Positions 54,592 to 64,000 of a stretch of 64,000 nucleotides of DNA are shown here, piece after piece. Origin of the DNA: Endocalyx cinctus (Eukaryota; Ascomycota; Sordariomycetes; Amphisphaeriales; Apiosporaceae); contig BCKC01000001.1 of the NCBI GenBank assembly GCA_001600455.1, forward strand, positions 2,940,441 through 3,004,440. Direction: 5' to 3'. The stretch's first letter is position 1. Each line of letters opens with the position of its first letter. The position numbers and the translations under genes were made by a program. The notes beneath the pieces were generated by a model that did not search any database, was not told the origin of the DNA, and saw nothing but the letters and a program-made list of their open reading frames with translations.

Positions 54592-56381
54592 ATGACCGAG
54601 TCGCATCCATTAGCTGTTGACGCAGCTTCGAAGGAGATGGAGATCAATAAACAGATTCCGGTCGAGTCGCAGTTGTCGTTGCTATCGTGGGGCCAAGGTA
54701 GCGAGCCGTCTCTTCCCTCCATAGATGACGAGTCGGGAGTGAGTAATCATACGTCTAATTCAATAGGTGTTATCACTGAAGTCTCTGGCTAAATTTGTGA
54801 AATCATAGGATACCATGTCTATCAGTTCCAGTGTCAGGTCTGTATAATCCTGAATTCTTCCGCGGCTTTAATCTTTCCTCGCCGTGGATGAATAAGAGCT
54901 GACGCGTCCCGGTACGCCATGCAGGTCGTCGACCATGTCATTGAATTCAAGTATATATCACTTCGTCGAGGAAAATGGTCGAACGTATCATAGATACAAA
55001 GAAGGCAGTAGGTGTGCCGTACTCTCACTTTCCTGACCCCTCGGCCGTGATATTTTACGCCTCAGCCTTGCAGCAGATCGCTAATCTGGTTTTCTTCATC
55101 AAGGATACTGGATACCAAACGATTTGGTAATGTATCCTGGTTCTCGTTTTGTCGGCACAAGAAAAAGAATTATTGCTGACTCTCTTTTTTCCCATAGGCG
55201 GAACAAGAACGACTTGGTTAGTCTCCCCCCTTTGCTCGATACAGCATACTACTTTTCAACAAGGTAACTGATAATCCCATACGTAGACTTGCAACATCAA
55301 CTTTTCACCATCACTATTCAGGGCAAACTTAACATATGCCCTATGCCGAACTCTCCAAAGAGAGTATTGGACATTGCGACAGGTACGAAACTCGTCATTT
55401 GAGGTTCATGATTTTGCTCGACTTCTTGCTAAGTAATTTGGGGTTCCAGGCACTGGCATATGGGCAATCGAATTTGGTAAGGCAAATGATCCAGTGCGAT
55501 TTCTTTCCTTGCGCCGCTTTACTAATATATATATATCCTCAAGCTACTCAGCATCCGGATTCGGAAGTCGTTGGAACTGACTTGAGCCCGATCCAGCCAG
55601 AATAGTATGCGCACCACTCTAGATTTCTCAATATTATTTTTTTTTAACAAGACTATGGCCACGCGGGGATATTCTGACTTGACCGTGTACCCAGTGTCCC
55701 TGAAAATTGCAAGTTTGAGATTGACGACGCGGAGGATGAGTGGGCCTTCAACGAGCCCTTCGACTTCATCCACGGCCGGGCCCTGATGAGCTGCTTCAAC
55801 GACCCGGCGTACGTCGTGCTCCAGGCCTTCGAGAACCTAGTCCCCGGCGGGTACATAGAGTTCCAGGACGCGCTGTTCCCCATGAACTGGATCGGGGACC
55901 CGCCCAAGGAGAGCGCGCTGTACCGGTGGAACGAGATGATGCAGGAGGGCGTCCTGAAGCTCGGCCGGTCCTGGAGCAACGCCAAGAACTACAAGCGCTA
56001 CTTTGAGGAGGCCGGGTTCGAGAATGTCGTCGAGAAGCGCTTTTACTGGCCCACGAGCCTCTGGGCGAAGGGGTCTTACTTCAAAACCGTCGCCGCGTAC
56101 TTTCAGGAGGACATGATCTCCGGTCTCGACGCCATAAGCATGAAGGTGCTCGGCGCGCTCGGCATGTCGCCCGCCGAGATACACGAGTTTGTGGAGGAGG
56201 TGCGGAGCGATTTTCGCGATACAAGTTTGCACGCGTACCTCACTGTGTAAGTTTTCTCGAGGAATTTCCCCCGTCTCGTACTTCCTACCCCGATTTTCGA
56301 CTTGCCCGGAATGGAATAGATCCCACTAACTGTAATAATAGAACTTATATATATGGAAGGCGGCCGGAATTGAGCCTGTAG
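54592..56381 (+). CDS. LaeA-like SAM-dependent methyltransferase
   Basis: Ten exons: 54592-54738, 54809-54837, 54952-55007, 55104-55126, 55198-55216, 55287-55382, 55450-55476, 55544-55604, 55695-56246 and 56342-56381. Every junction keeps phase and gives 349 residues. The order of motifs is that of LaeA and other fungal methyltransferases of its family: SSSVSIYHFVEENGRTYHRY, YWIPNDLAEQERLDLQHQ, LFTITIQGKLNICPMP, motif I VLDIATGTGIWAIEFA, HPDSEVVGTDLSPIQPEYVP, FDFIHGRALMSC, and PGGYIEFQDALFP. It ends TYIYGRRPE. LaeA family proteins affect secondary metabolism and chromatin, but many paralogues are biosynthetic or uncharacterised, so this one is called LaeA-like only. Exons 2, 4, 5 and 7 are 19-29 nt. 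Convergent with the Zn2Cys6 gene at 56583. Confidence 0.92.
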
Positions 56382-56582
56382 AATACCGTGAATTCAAAAT
56401 CGCGGTTATTAACCGAAGAATAATTCTCTTAATCTGAATGTAAATAGTGGACCTCTCGGAATGTATGTTAATGAAGCAATGAAGTGATCAAGCCCCGACT
56501 TATTTTCAATGCCGTGTCTTTTGTGACTTCTTCGGAGTTAATATCTTATGGTCTGCAAATAGCGTGAACCGCCATTCGTCCA

Positions 56583-59091
56583 CTAGATGGGCTCTTCCCA
56601 ATCCACGTTCTCTAGCCAATGTATGAAATCCCCGTCGTGGGTCATGAAGGGCACCTCTATTCCCATATTCGGGTCCTCCGTGGGATTCTCCATCGCATTT
56701 GTCCCGAGCCAAGGCCAGGCGTTATTGGCTGCCGGTTCAGATTGGCCTGGAGCATATGAAAGCTGCATGTCCAGCTGTCCAAGTCCATCCTGTTGAGCAT
56801 GCGACTCTTGCACGGTCGGCCGTGAGATGTAGGGGGCGTCTCCTTTGTTGGAAGGGCTCAGTATCTCGTCAAGGATACGTGTGATGACCTTGCGTCCCTG
56901 GTCGCAGAGCGTGAATGCGCCGTCCTGGTGGAAGACCTTGCCCAATTCCGCCGCGAAGACCGACAGATCCTGAATGGTTCGACTCCTGGGCAGTTTCAGC
57001 TCGGGGTTCCGGGGATAATTAGGCAGCCGCTCTTGCTTTAGTAGTTCCGTGACTATGACGAAAGCGCTGCGGAGACCGTGGACGGCGAGGACGCCGGCGA
57101 CGTCGTTTTGAAAGACGGACATTAAATCATGTCGCCGGCTGAGTTGAAGCACGTCTTGGAAAGCCGAGCGAGCTATACGAACTAGGTTCTCGGAGCTTAT
57201 GCCTGCTTTTCGGATCAGCACACGCTGAAGTAGTAGTTCGTTTGCACAAAATCCTTGCATCATGACTACTCTTAGAAAGAACTCGACCCGCGTCTCTTTT
57301 GCTCTGATTGGTCGGCCATTTAATATGGACTTGACAAACGGCGGTAGTCCGTCGCAGTACTTCTCGGCATTCTCTTTGATAATGTCACCACGAACTGTAA
57401 TCTCCTCAGACCTATACTTGTGAATGGCAAGATCAAGCACGTCTTCCCTTATAGGCGCAAATTCTCTCCACGTTTTCAGTATGGTACTTCGGTGGAAGAC
57501 ACCCTCCGTATTAAACCCAGCTTCGTCCAAGTTCGAGAGGGCCGCTTTTAGCTCCTCTTCTTTCTCAGTCAATATGATCGGTATTGGCAAATCATGAAGC
57601 GGGGGCAAATTGATATATCGATGAGACATTCGAGGTGGCCGGCCTGAGAAGGTCGCTACATTTATCTCGCGGGAATAGGTTCCCCAGAGGATCATCTTTC
57701 TCATCTCTTCGAGAAAGAATGGTATTTTCGGCCTGCCCATTTTTACGTTGATATGAAGGCCCATCGCGACAACGGCGTTGACGGCTTCACCGCTTTCGTG
57801 CCAGCAGCTATAGCTTCCGTCGCCCTTGAGCGTGTAAGTCAGGCCTAGATTTTCGGTGAGTAGCCAAGTCATGAGGTCGCCCAAAGCTTCGCAGTCGCGG
57901 CAGAACGATATACACGTAGACGCAATCTCGTTCATCCGTCTAGGAAAGGCGGGACGCGTGACTTTGTGCTCTTTCAGAAAATCGTCGAGCGGATCGAGCG
58001 TGCTGGCGCACTGTCCGACGAGGGTCGCGATGAGACCAATGACCTCCCATCTTAGATGAATACCCGTCACAGACCTCGTCCATTGCATCGGTGTCGTCTT
58101 CTCGTTGAACTCTACCGGCGTCTGGGTATTACGCCAGATCCTCTCACTGAGTCGCCGAATCTTCTCGGGGTCTTGACTCTCGAGAATGGGGTCATATTGC
58201 ATCCACATACGCTGCAGCCACTCTCTCATGATAATCTGAGGCATAAAGATAGCCTCACCTTCGTTTATCTCGTAGAATCGGGCGACGAAGCTATTGATCA
58301 AGTGTCTCTCCTTAAGGAACGCGAGGATTTGGCAGCCACGGACTATACGATCGTTCGAGATCGTCATCTGCTGAATCTCTAGATCGTCCGCCACGACACC
58401 AAACTGGCCTAGACTCTCGTCTACGAGTGTAGTAAAGTTGGTTGAGCCAAAGAAACCTGGGTTAATGCGAGCTGGTTCATTCAAGGCAGCTTGCATTGGA
58501 GGTGCCGATGCTGCTCGGTTAGCTATTCGGGTTGACGGTCTAACCAACCAAGTGGCAGAAGGCTCAGGATTTGGGTCTCCATCTCCTGACTCAACTGATG
58601 GAATTATACTGCGAGAGCTGTCTTCAGTTATACAAGTGGATGGCGTTGGAGGAGCCACTGTTCTCTTTCGAGGCCGATTCTAGATAACGATCGATGTTAG
58701 CTACGAATTACGAGACATTGCTTCAAGTTTTTAGACCGTTATGCAGTCATTGATATTGCTGGCGTCTTGTCAGGGGCGTAATACTAACCTGAGAGAGTGG
58801 GTTTGGGTGGTATGTGCACTCATTGGTTCGTCCCCTTTTCACACACCTTCTGCAGACAGGAACGACATGATCACACTTCAGTTTACTCTTTCTACATGCC
58901 AAGTTTATCGTTAGCCAAGCAGTTCCGTTAAAGTGGGCAAACTCGGGGTCGGATATGCAATACCGGCAAGGTTCACACGATTGTAACTTTCCATTTCTTC
59001 GATAATTCGTGTTTAGCATCTGGCTTTGTCCGGCGGCTAAGTTATTGTCTAAGTTGATGATATTTCCACCCCTGTGGCGTTGTGCATCCAT
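56583..59091 (-). CDS. Zn2Cys6 fungal transcription factor (second)
   Basis: Three exons, 59091-58964, 58891-58789 and 58679-56583 (introns 72 and 109 nt), give 775 residues. The zinc cluster is split by intron 1 inside CEPC/RKSKLKC: CEPCRKSKLKCDHVVPVC then CVKRGRTNEC (CX2CX6CX6CX2CX8C). An Arg/Lys linker (NRPRKRTVAPPTPST) leads to a long fungal-specific TF domain with RYINLPPLHDLPIPI and FFLEEMRKMILWGTYSR-type segments. It ends in an acidic segment (HWLENVDWEEPI). The gene is convergent with the LaeA-like methyltransferase, their stops being about 200 nt apart. Upstream of its start lies the ATTCCGAT repeat listed separately, a candidate autoregulatory site. Target genes are unknown. Confidence 0.92.
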
Positions 59092-60714
59092 ATTTGGGGA
59101 GGATTTCTGATTTGAACTACATAAAGGAAAAAAAACTGAAATCGCGTACTAATACTTCTGGTAAAAAACAGTCATGAATGAATCTAGAAGCTGCTGATTT
59201 CGTACCTACAAAACATGGGAAACGAGGATACAGCTCGTTCAAATGATTCCGATTGGTATTCCGATTATTCCGATATTCCTAGTCGGAATACTTCCATTTA
59301 CGGACTAGTTCAGTAATCCTATTAACTGCTATGTAAGTACTCCGTATACAGATTACCTCCTTTCCGTGTACTTTTTTCTTTTCTTTTATCGTCTATAAGG
59401 CACCGGTATAAGTCTACGACCATTTCATAGACCTGGGCCGTTCCATAGCTCAAGACATAAAAGTAAGTATCAAAATGGATGTGCCTTCGCCTGTCACCGA
59501 GAGGTTCTCGTCAAGGTTGAAGCTGTAGTGATTTCGTAGGCACAGTCGTTTTGATAGGCCTGGGTGGTGCAACTGAAATGCTTGTCAAGGGGTAAGCTAG
59601 CTATCATCAGATCGAGTAGGGGGGTTTTGACGTCGGTGTTCAGTACCCGAAGTTTACCATCACGGCATCGACTGAGAAACGTGCTTTCGCCGCCGCTTTT
59701 TGCGGGGGCTATCTCAAGGTGACAGCTTGAAAGCGAACTCAATATGACTCATGCCTGGTGACTTGGCTAGGATTTTTCGTTCAAGATAGGTTTGTTTTGC
59801 TCGATGCCTTAGCATCCACTCGTGAACAAGAGCCAGAGGAGCCGTGGATGAAGGCTGTCAGTGGTGAAAACCTGGTTTCTCAGCTACAGGGATAGGCCGA
59901 GTTAAGTTAAGCCGAGTTAAGTTGCTACTCCTTCTGCCCGTACTTGTACATAGTATGCCGTTTGGGACTTGCTATTTAGATTTAACCCATTTCACATCTC
60001 AATTTTTCATGCGATCTTATAGATGTCTACGTTATAGAATTGCACATAGAAATAATGGATATCTACTGCAATCACGCCCATCTAAATTTCATAAGACCCT
60101 TGCCTGCCAGGTGATGCCCAGTGTAGTCTAGATCAGACAGCTGGAAATCCCAGGCGCTATGACTATCGGAAACACCTACTGTACCATCGATTAAGCCTAA
60201 ACCACTCCGTATCTCGGTGTCTATTCCAGAACATACTTAAGATCGGCAATAGACGGTTCGTGCTAAGTAACTGTCTTTCTCATTAAATCACTTAACTTTT
60301 CCAAGGCAGACCCGTTGACATGATTAAGATCAGACTTAATCAGCTACTTAGTAGTTACTCTTTATCGTTATTATCGTTATTATTATTATCTTATCCTTCT
60401 TAGTCATGTTTCACAGCCCCAAATACCAGCCACATACAGGCTTCTCTGACCTTCTACCGCTGACTACACCCCCTGTGACGTACTTGTAACTGTTGCCTCT
60501 AGTGATCAATAGAATGGAAATAATGAAATACGGGTTTCTCCTATGAATCTGCTTCACAACTGCTAACATCCATTCCATCGTTCGTATTTTCGTTAAATCT
60601 TAAAGTGTTGTTTCGTCATTAGATTTCGAGTATTGCATCTGTATCATTCCTCAAAAATATCTCTTCAATTCAATCATTATTTGTAACGCTTGAAATCATC
60701 ATTACTCTGGCAAG
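59092..60714. other. Intergenic between second Zn2Cys6 factor and PPPDE gene
   Basis: Contains the ATTCCGAT repeat site, a TACTCCGTA motif at 59338-59346, and a GTTATTATCGTTATT-type run around 60366-60390. A minus-strand frame at 59494-59742 is discussed under rejected items. Confidence 0.55.
59246..59289. promoter_or_regulatory. Triplicated ATTCCGAT with inverted partner, upstream of the Zn2Cys6 gene
   Basis: ATTCCGAT occurs at 59246-59253, 59258-59265 and 59267-59274, then ATTCC and an inverted TCGGAAT at 59283-59289. The whole lies 155-200 nt upstream of the Zn2Cys6 start on its coding strand. CCG/CGG triplets in direct and inverted arrangement are classic Zn2Cys6 target sites, so this may be its own or another regulator's operator. 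The factor is unassigned. Confidence 0.45.
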
Positions 60715-62510
60715 ATGGATGTGCACTTGCTGGTTTATGACTTGTCTGGTGGTTTGGCGAGACAAATGTCCCAGGCGCTACTAGGATTTCAGCTCGATGC
60801 AGTTTATCACACATCGATAGAGTTGGAAGGTATGGAGTATGTATACGATGGTGGTATCAATGTGATTCGTCCTGGGACTTCCCACTTAGGTCAGCCTCTA
60901 GAACGCATACGCCTTGGTCGGACAGAATTGCCTATTGAAGTTATTCTTGAGTATCTTGATTCGTTGAGAGAAATTTTCACACCCCAAGTATGTACCCTAG
61001 ATCAGGTGAACCTAACTTATGCTAATCGTTCTAGGCCTATGATCTTTTCAGACACAATTGTAACAACTTCAGTAATGACTTTTCTACTTTCTTATTGGGA
61101 AAAGGCATCCCAGACCACATTACAAACATGCCCCAAGCTGTGCTAGACTCGCCGTTTGGTAGGATGATGCAACCTCAGCTTCAACAAATGGTCGAGACCA
61201 GAAAGGCCCAGCACGGCAGCCTCCTTGGACTTCAAAATAGCGCGCAGCAACCTGCAGCCAGCACGGCAAATGCATCGACGTCCGTCAGCACTCCGAGTGT
61301 TGTCAATGCCGGTACTCTTGCGCAGCTGGACAGAGCCTTAGCGGGCGCTCAAAAATCGGCCGCGATTATCTTTTTCACCTCGGCGACCTGCCCTCCTTGC
61401 AAAACCTTATATCCGCTCTACGACAGTTTAGCCGCTGAACACGGATCTAAAGTTACTCTGATCAAGGTGGATACATCTCAGGCGTTTGATGTTGCTCAAA
61501 AATATGCCATCAGGGCAACTCCGACTTTCATCACATTCGTCCAAGGCAAGCAGCAAGAACAGTGGGCGGGTGCAGATCCTGCTCGATTGAGGGGCACCGT
61601 CGGTCTTCTTACTCAGATGGCGGTTCCTTCACATCCCCATCAATTGCTCAACTTGCCACACTTTGCGAATTCAGAGTCTAAGCCGGTACTCTTCAGCAAA
61701 ATTCCGCCGATATCCAAGTTGCTATCGAAGTTGGGCTCAAGAGCCAATGACCCCGCTATCGAAGGAATAAAACATTTCATTGAAGGCAGGGCGTCTGAAG
61801 GGCCTGCGGAAATCCATCTTCCAGATCTTACAGCATTCTCGACCTTTTTACAGTCGGCAGTTAAGGATCTACCAAAAGACATACTCTTCACGGTCGTGGA
61901 TCTATTCCGATGCGCGCTAGTCGATGTACGATTGAGCGGATTCTACGCGGAGGAAACTGATCACAAGACTGTCATAAGTATCTTACAGGCCGTCAACAAC
62001 GAACCTAATTGCCCGTATGCATTACGACTGGTGACGTTACAGATGGCGTGTAACCTATTCTCCAGTCCACTCTATCCGCACCAGATTCTCGATCATGCTC
62101 CACTACGAGCGCCGATCACCCAGCTTATATCGACAAGTTTCCTCGACGATGATCATAATAGCGTACGGGTAGCAGCCTCATCCCTGCTTTATAATGTTGC
62201 CTTAGCGAATAGTCATGGTAGGCAGAAAGGGACCGGAGATGCGTTGCCCGAGGAAGACCAGATCGAACTTGTCGCTTCGGTCTTGGAGGCCATCACGCAG
62301 GAGGAATCTTCTAAGGAGGCTTTACATGGGATGCTGTTGGCGTTGGGACTCATGGCTTATTGTATGCCGATGGATGGCGAATTGATTGATCTTCTCAGGA
62401 CGATGGATGCCCAAGGCACTGTGCTATCTAAGAAGAAGCAATTTCCCGACGAAGCACTTGTTAACGAGGTTGGAAACGAACTATTTGCTAAGGGTTTAGC
62501 AAGGCAATAG
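60715..62510 (+). CDS. PPPDE thiol peptidase - thioredoxin - PUL domain protein
   Basis: Two exons, 60715-60987 and 61035-62510 (47-nt intron, phase 0) give 582 residues. The N-terminal PPPDE domain (about 1-140) is a papain-like deubiquitinating/deSUMOylating peptidase with its catalytic pair visible: His32 in DAVYHTSIEL and Cys100 in FRHNCNNFSND. Thioredoxin follows at about 180-290, with the active-site CPPC at 210-213 (FFTSATCPPCKTLYP). The C-terminal part (about 320-580) is an alpha-helical, Armadillo-type PUL domain, used by Ufd3/PLAA proteins to bind Cdc48. This three-part arrangement is known in ascomycetes. It suggests a ubiquitin or SUMO-processing enzyme linked to Cdc48; biochemical substrates are not known from sequence. 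Confidence 0.92.
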
Positions 62511-63262
62511 AATAGAATTAATAGAGAGCAGGTACCTAGGTACCGGTTCATTCGGTTGTACAATAGAGACTACCTACCGGTAGATAGCTTTAGACCTCTC
62601 GGTAACCTACATTTTGTTATTAGTGTATGTAGTACACGTCCTCAACAGCCACAAAACGGGATCATCCTAGATGCTATATTTATTGTTTTGTTTCAGTGAC
62701 TTTGTTTTTTTTTTTTTTTTTTGCTCATTACGTATTGTATGATTAAATTTTCATCCTTACTTTTCTTTCATCTCAGTACTCGGTCACTTTTTTTCCCCTC
62801 CAAAGAGTAAGATTCATGATAGGATATTAATAGTATTGGATCTGACCCTTTCATAGATGAACATATTTGGTGGGGTTTATTCTAACATTCTGTTTCAATC
62901 CTCTAAGAAACCTGGTAACAAAACGTGGGGTTTTACCATTTTTCGCCCTGACGCAATCGTCCAATTAAAACTACCTAGTACACCTTAGGACACTACTACC
63001 GTACCGTACACGTAGTCGCTACTGTAGCAACAGTGACCGGTAAGTAAATAAAGCCCCACTAAAATAATACGTCGTGCTACTAATCCTTTTAATTATAGCC
63101 ATGTATGGCATTCCATGTCTTCTCTATCATCGTCGGTATCGTGACCTCGTAAAGCAATTCTGTATTACGTTATATCGGACTGGAATGTTGATGTTGGTTC
63201 CCGTCCACGATCGACTGATATCAACAATTACTTCTATATCGACATCACCAAACAGTGAAATA
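62511..63262. other. Intergenic between PPPDE protein and kinesin
   Basis: It contains the GGTACCTAGGTACC palindrome (62531-62544), a T run at 62705-62722, and no gene. Confidence 0.6.
62531..62544. repeat. GGTACCTAGGTACC perfect palindrome
   Basis: A perfect 14-bp palindrome of the recurring ACCTAGGT family, 20 nt after the stop codon of the PPPDE protein. Confidence 0.7.
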
Positions 63263-64000
63263 ATGAGGGCTAGTCTTGTGCGTTCTTCCGCTTCCACCCC
63301 ATCCCTTCGTTCTCGAGATGGTACTCTACCGCCTCATATCAGAATGGATGGTGGCGGGAATGTGCGAGTCGTCGTTCGGGTTCGAGCTTTCTTACCTAGA
63401 GGTATGTTATCGCAGCATCTATCTACTCCATATTTCCGCTGTTTTTCATATACGACTATCTTAATTATATGTATATTTGGCTAACAAGGTTTCTCTCATA
63501 TTGTCTTAGAGCTCAACCGAGGCGCGGAATGTTTGATCAGTATGGATCCGATCACCCAGATGACCACTTTGCACGTACCAAACGATGACGACCCCGCCAA
63601 TGCGAGAGCGAAGACCCGTAAAGTAATCGAGGAGAAATCTTTCACTTTCGACAACTCCTTCTGGAGTCACGACGTCGGTGACAACCACTACGCCCACCAA
63701 GAAGACGTATATAATAGCTTGGGAGAAGACTTTCTTGATCACAATTTTGAGGGTTACCACACCTGTATTTTCGCATATGGACAAACCGGTTCGGGGAAGT
63801 CGTATACTATGATGGGCACGCAAGAGCAACCTGGTCTCATCCCGCGTACATGCGAGGACCTGTTTCAACGTATCGAGGCTGCACAAAACGAGACCCCAAA
63901 TATCTCATACCACGTCCGAGTTTCTTACTTCGAAGTCTACAACGAGCATGTCCGCGATCTGCTCGTCCCCGTCGTGCCCAGCCAAGCTCCTTACTACTTG
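63263..64000 (+). CDS. Kinesin-3 (Unc104/KIF1-type) motor, N-terminal part only
   Basis: Exons 63263-63401 and 63510-64000 (108-nt intron, GTATGT donor, TTAG acceptor, phase 1) run off the right edge; 209 full codons are visible. The motor domain begins with GGGNVRVVVRVRAFLPREL and continues with KSFTFDNSFWSHD (the kinesin-3-like SFWS), then the ATP-binding P-loop FAYGQTGSGKSYTMMG, GLIPRTCEDLF and SYFEVYNEHVRDLL. It is a microtubule plus-end-directed motor expected to move vesicles or early endosomes in hyphae. The start at 63263 (MRASLVRSS) is the first ATG after an in-frame stretch of upstream sequence that could also be a leader. The forkhead-associated and other tail domains cannot be checked. 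Confidence 0.9.

Noticed and set aside
59494..59742. A minus-strand frame ending with KTPLLDLMIASLPLDKHF and CTTQAYQNDCAYEITT
   Set aside because: Somewhat protein-like, but no start, no partner exon and no family recognised, so not listed as a feature. A translated search would settle it.
1..64000. tRNA genes
   Set aside because: I looked for B-box-like GGTTCRANNCC on both strands and found only near matches without a partner A box or T-stem. A tRNA scan would be decisive.

Overview
The window is nuclear DNA of a filamentous ascomycete (Pezizomycotina, most like a Sordariomycete; Xylariales is a guess). The evidence is gene style. Coding regions are interrupted by introns of about 47-130 nt with GTRNGT donors, CTRAC-like branch sites and YAG acceptors. 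Intergenic DNA is AT-rich and full of homopolymer runs. The families present are fungal or fungal-expanded: an AcrB-type ubiquitination-network protein, CCR4, Zn2Cys6 regulators, a LaeA-like methyltransferase, a DHA2-type MFS pump, GH78, and a PPPDE-thioredoxin-PUL fusion. Many gene models below were spliced by hand, and phase was checked at every junction.

Layout. 0-6 kb, all minus strand: the first exon of a short-chain dehydrogenase, a nitronate monooxygenase ending in a PTS1-like AKL, a multi-span membrane protein with an apparent 1-nt frameshift near its end, and a conserved protein of unknown function. 7-13 kb, plus strand: a C2H2 zinc-finger protein, a secreted cyanovirin-N-like protein and an F-box-like protein. 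14-16.3 kb, minus strand: CCR4 deadenylase with an upstream ORF. 16.5-20.7 kb is a gene desert with minisatellites. 20.8-26.6 kb: a large disordered methyltransferase, an LYR-motif protein (LYRM5/ETFRF1-like, minus strand) and a mitochondrial hot-dog thioesterase. 27.7-31.6 kb: two secreted proteins, a GH78-type glycosidase and a beta/gamma-crystallin-like small cysteine-rich protein. 31.6-39.5 kb is a second desert holding orphan coding-like islands, probably decayed genes, and several repeats and palindromes.

39.5-42.4 kb holds the AcrB orthologue. 43-59 kb is regulatory and transport-rich: a Zn2Cys6 factor, an MFS efflux pump, a T5orf172/GIY-YIG protein, a ten-exon LaeA-like methyltransferase, and a second Zn2Cys6 factor convergent with it. 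This resembles the accessory part of a secondary-metabolite locus, but no backbone enzyme (PKS, NRPS, terpene cyclase, DMATS) is visible in the window. The end holds the PPPDE-thioredoxin-PUL protein and the start of a kinesin-3 motor that runs off the edge.

No rRNA, CRISPR array, convincing tRNA or intact transposon was seen. AcrB and CCR4 both belong to known carbon-repression or mRNA-control networks, but their proximity here is probably incidental.
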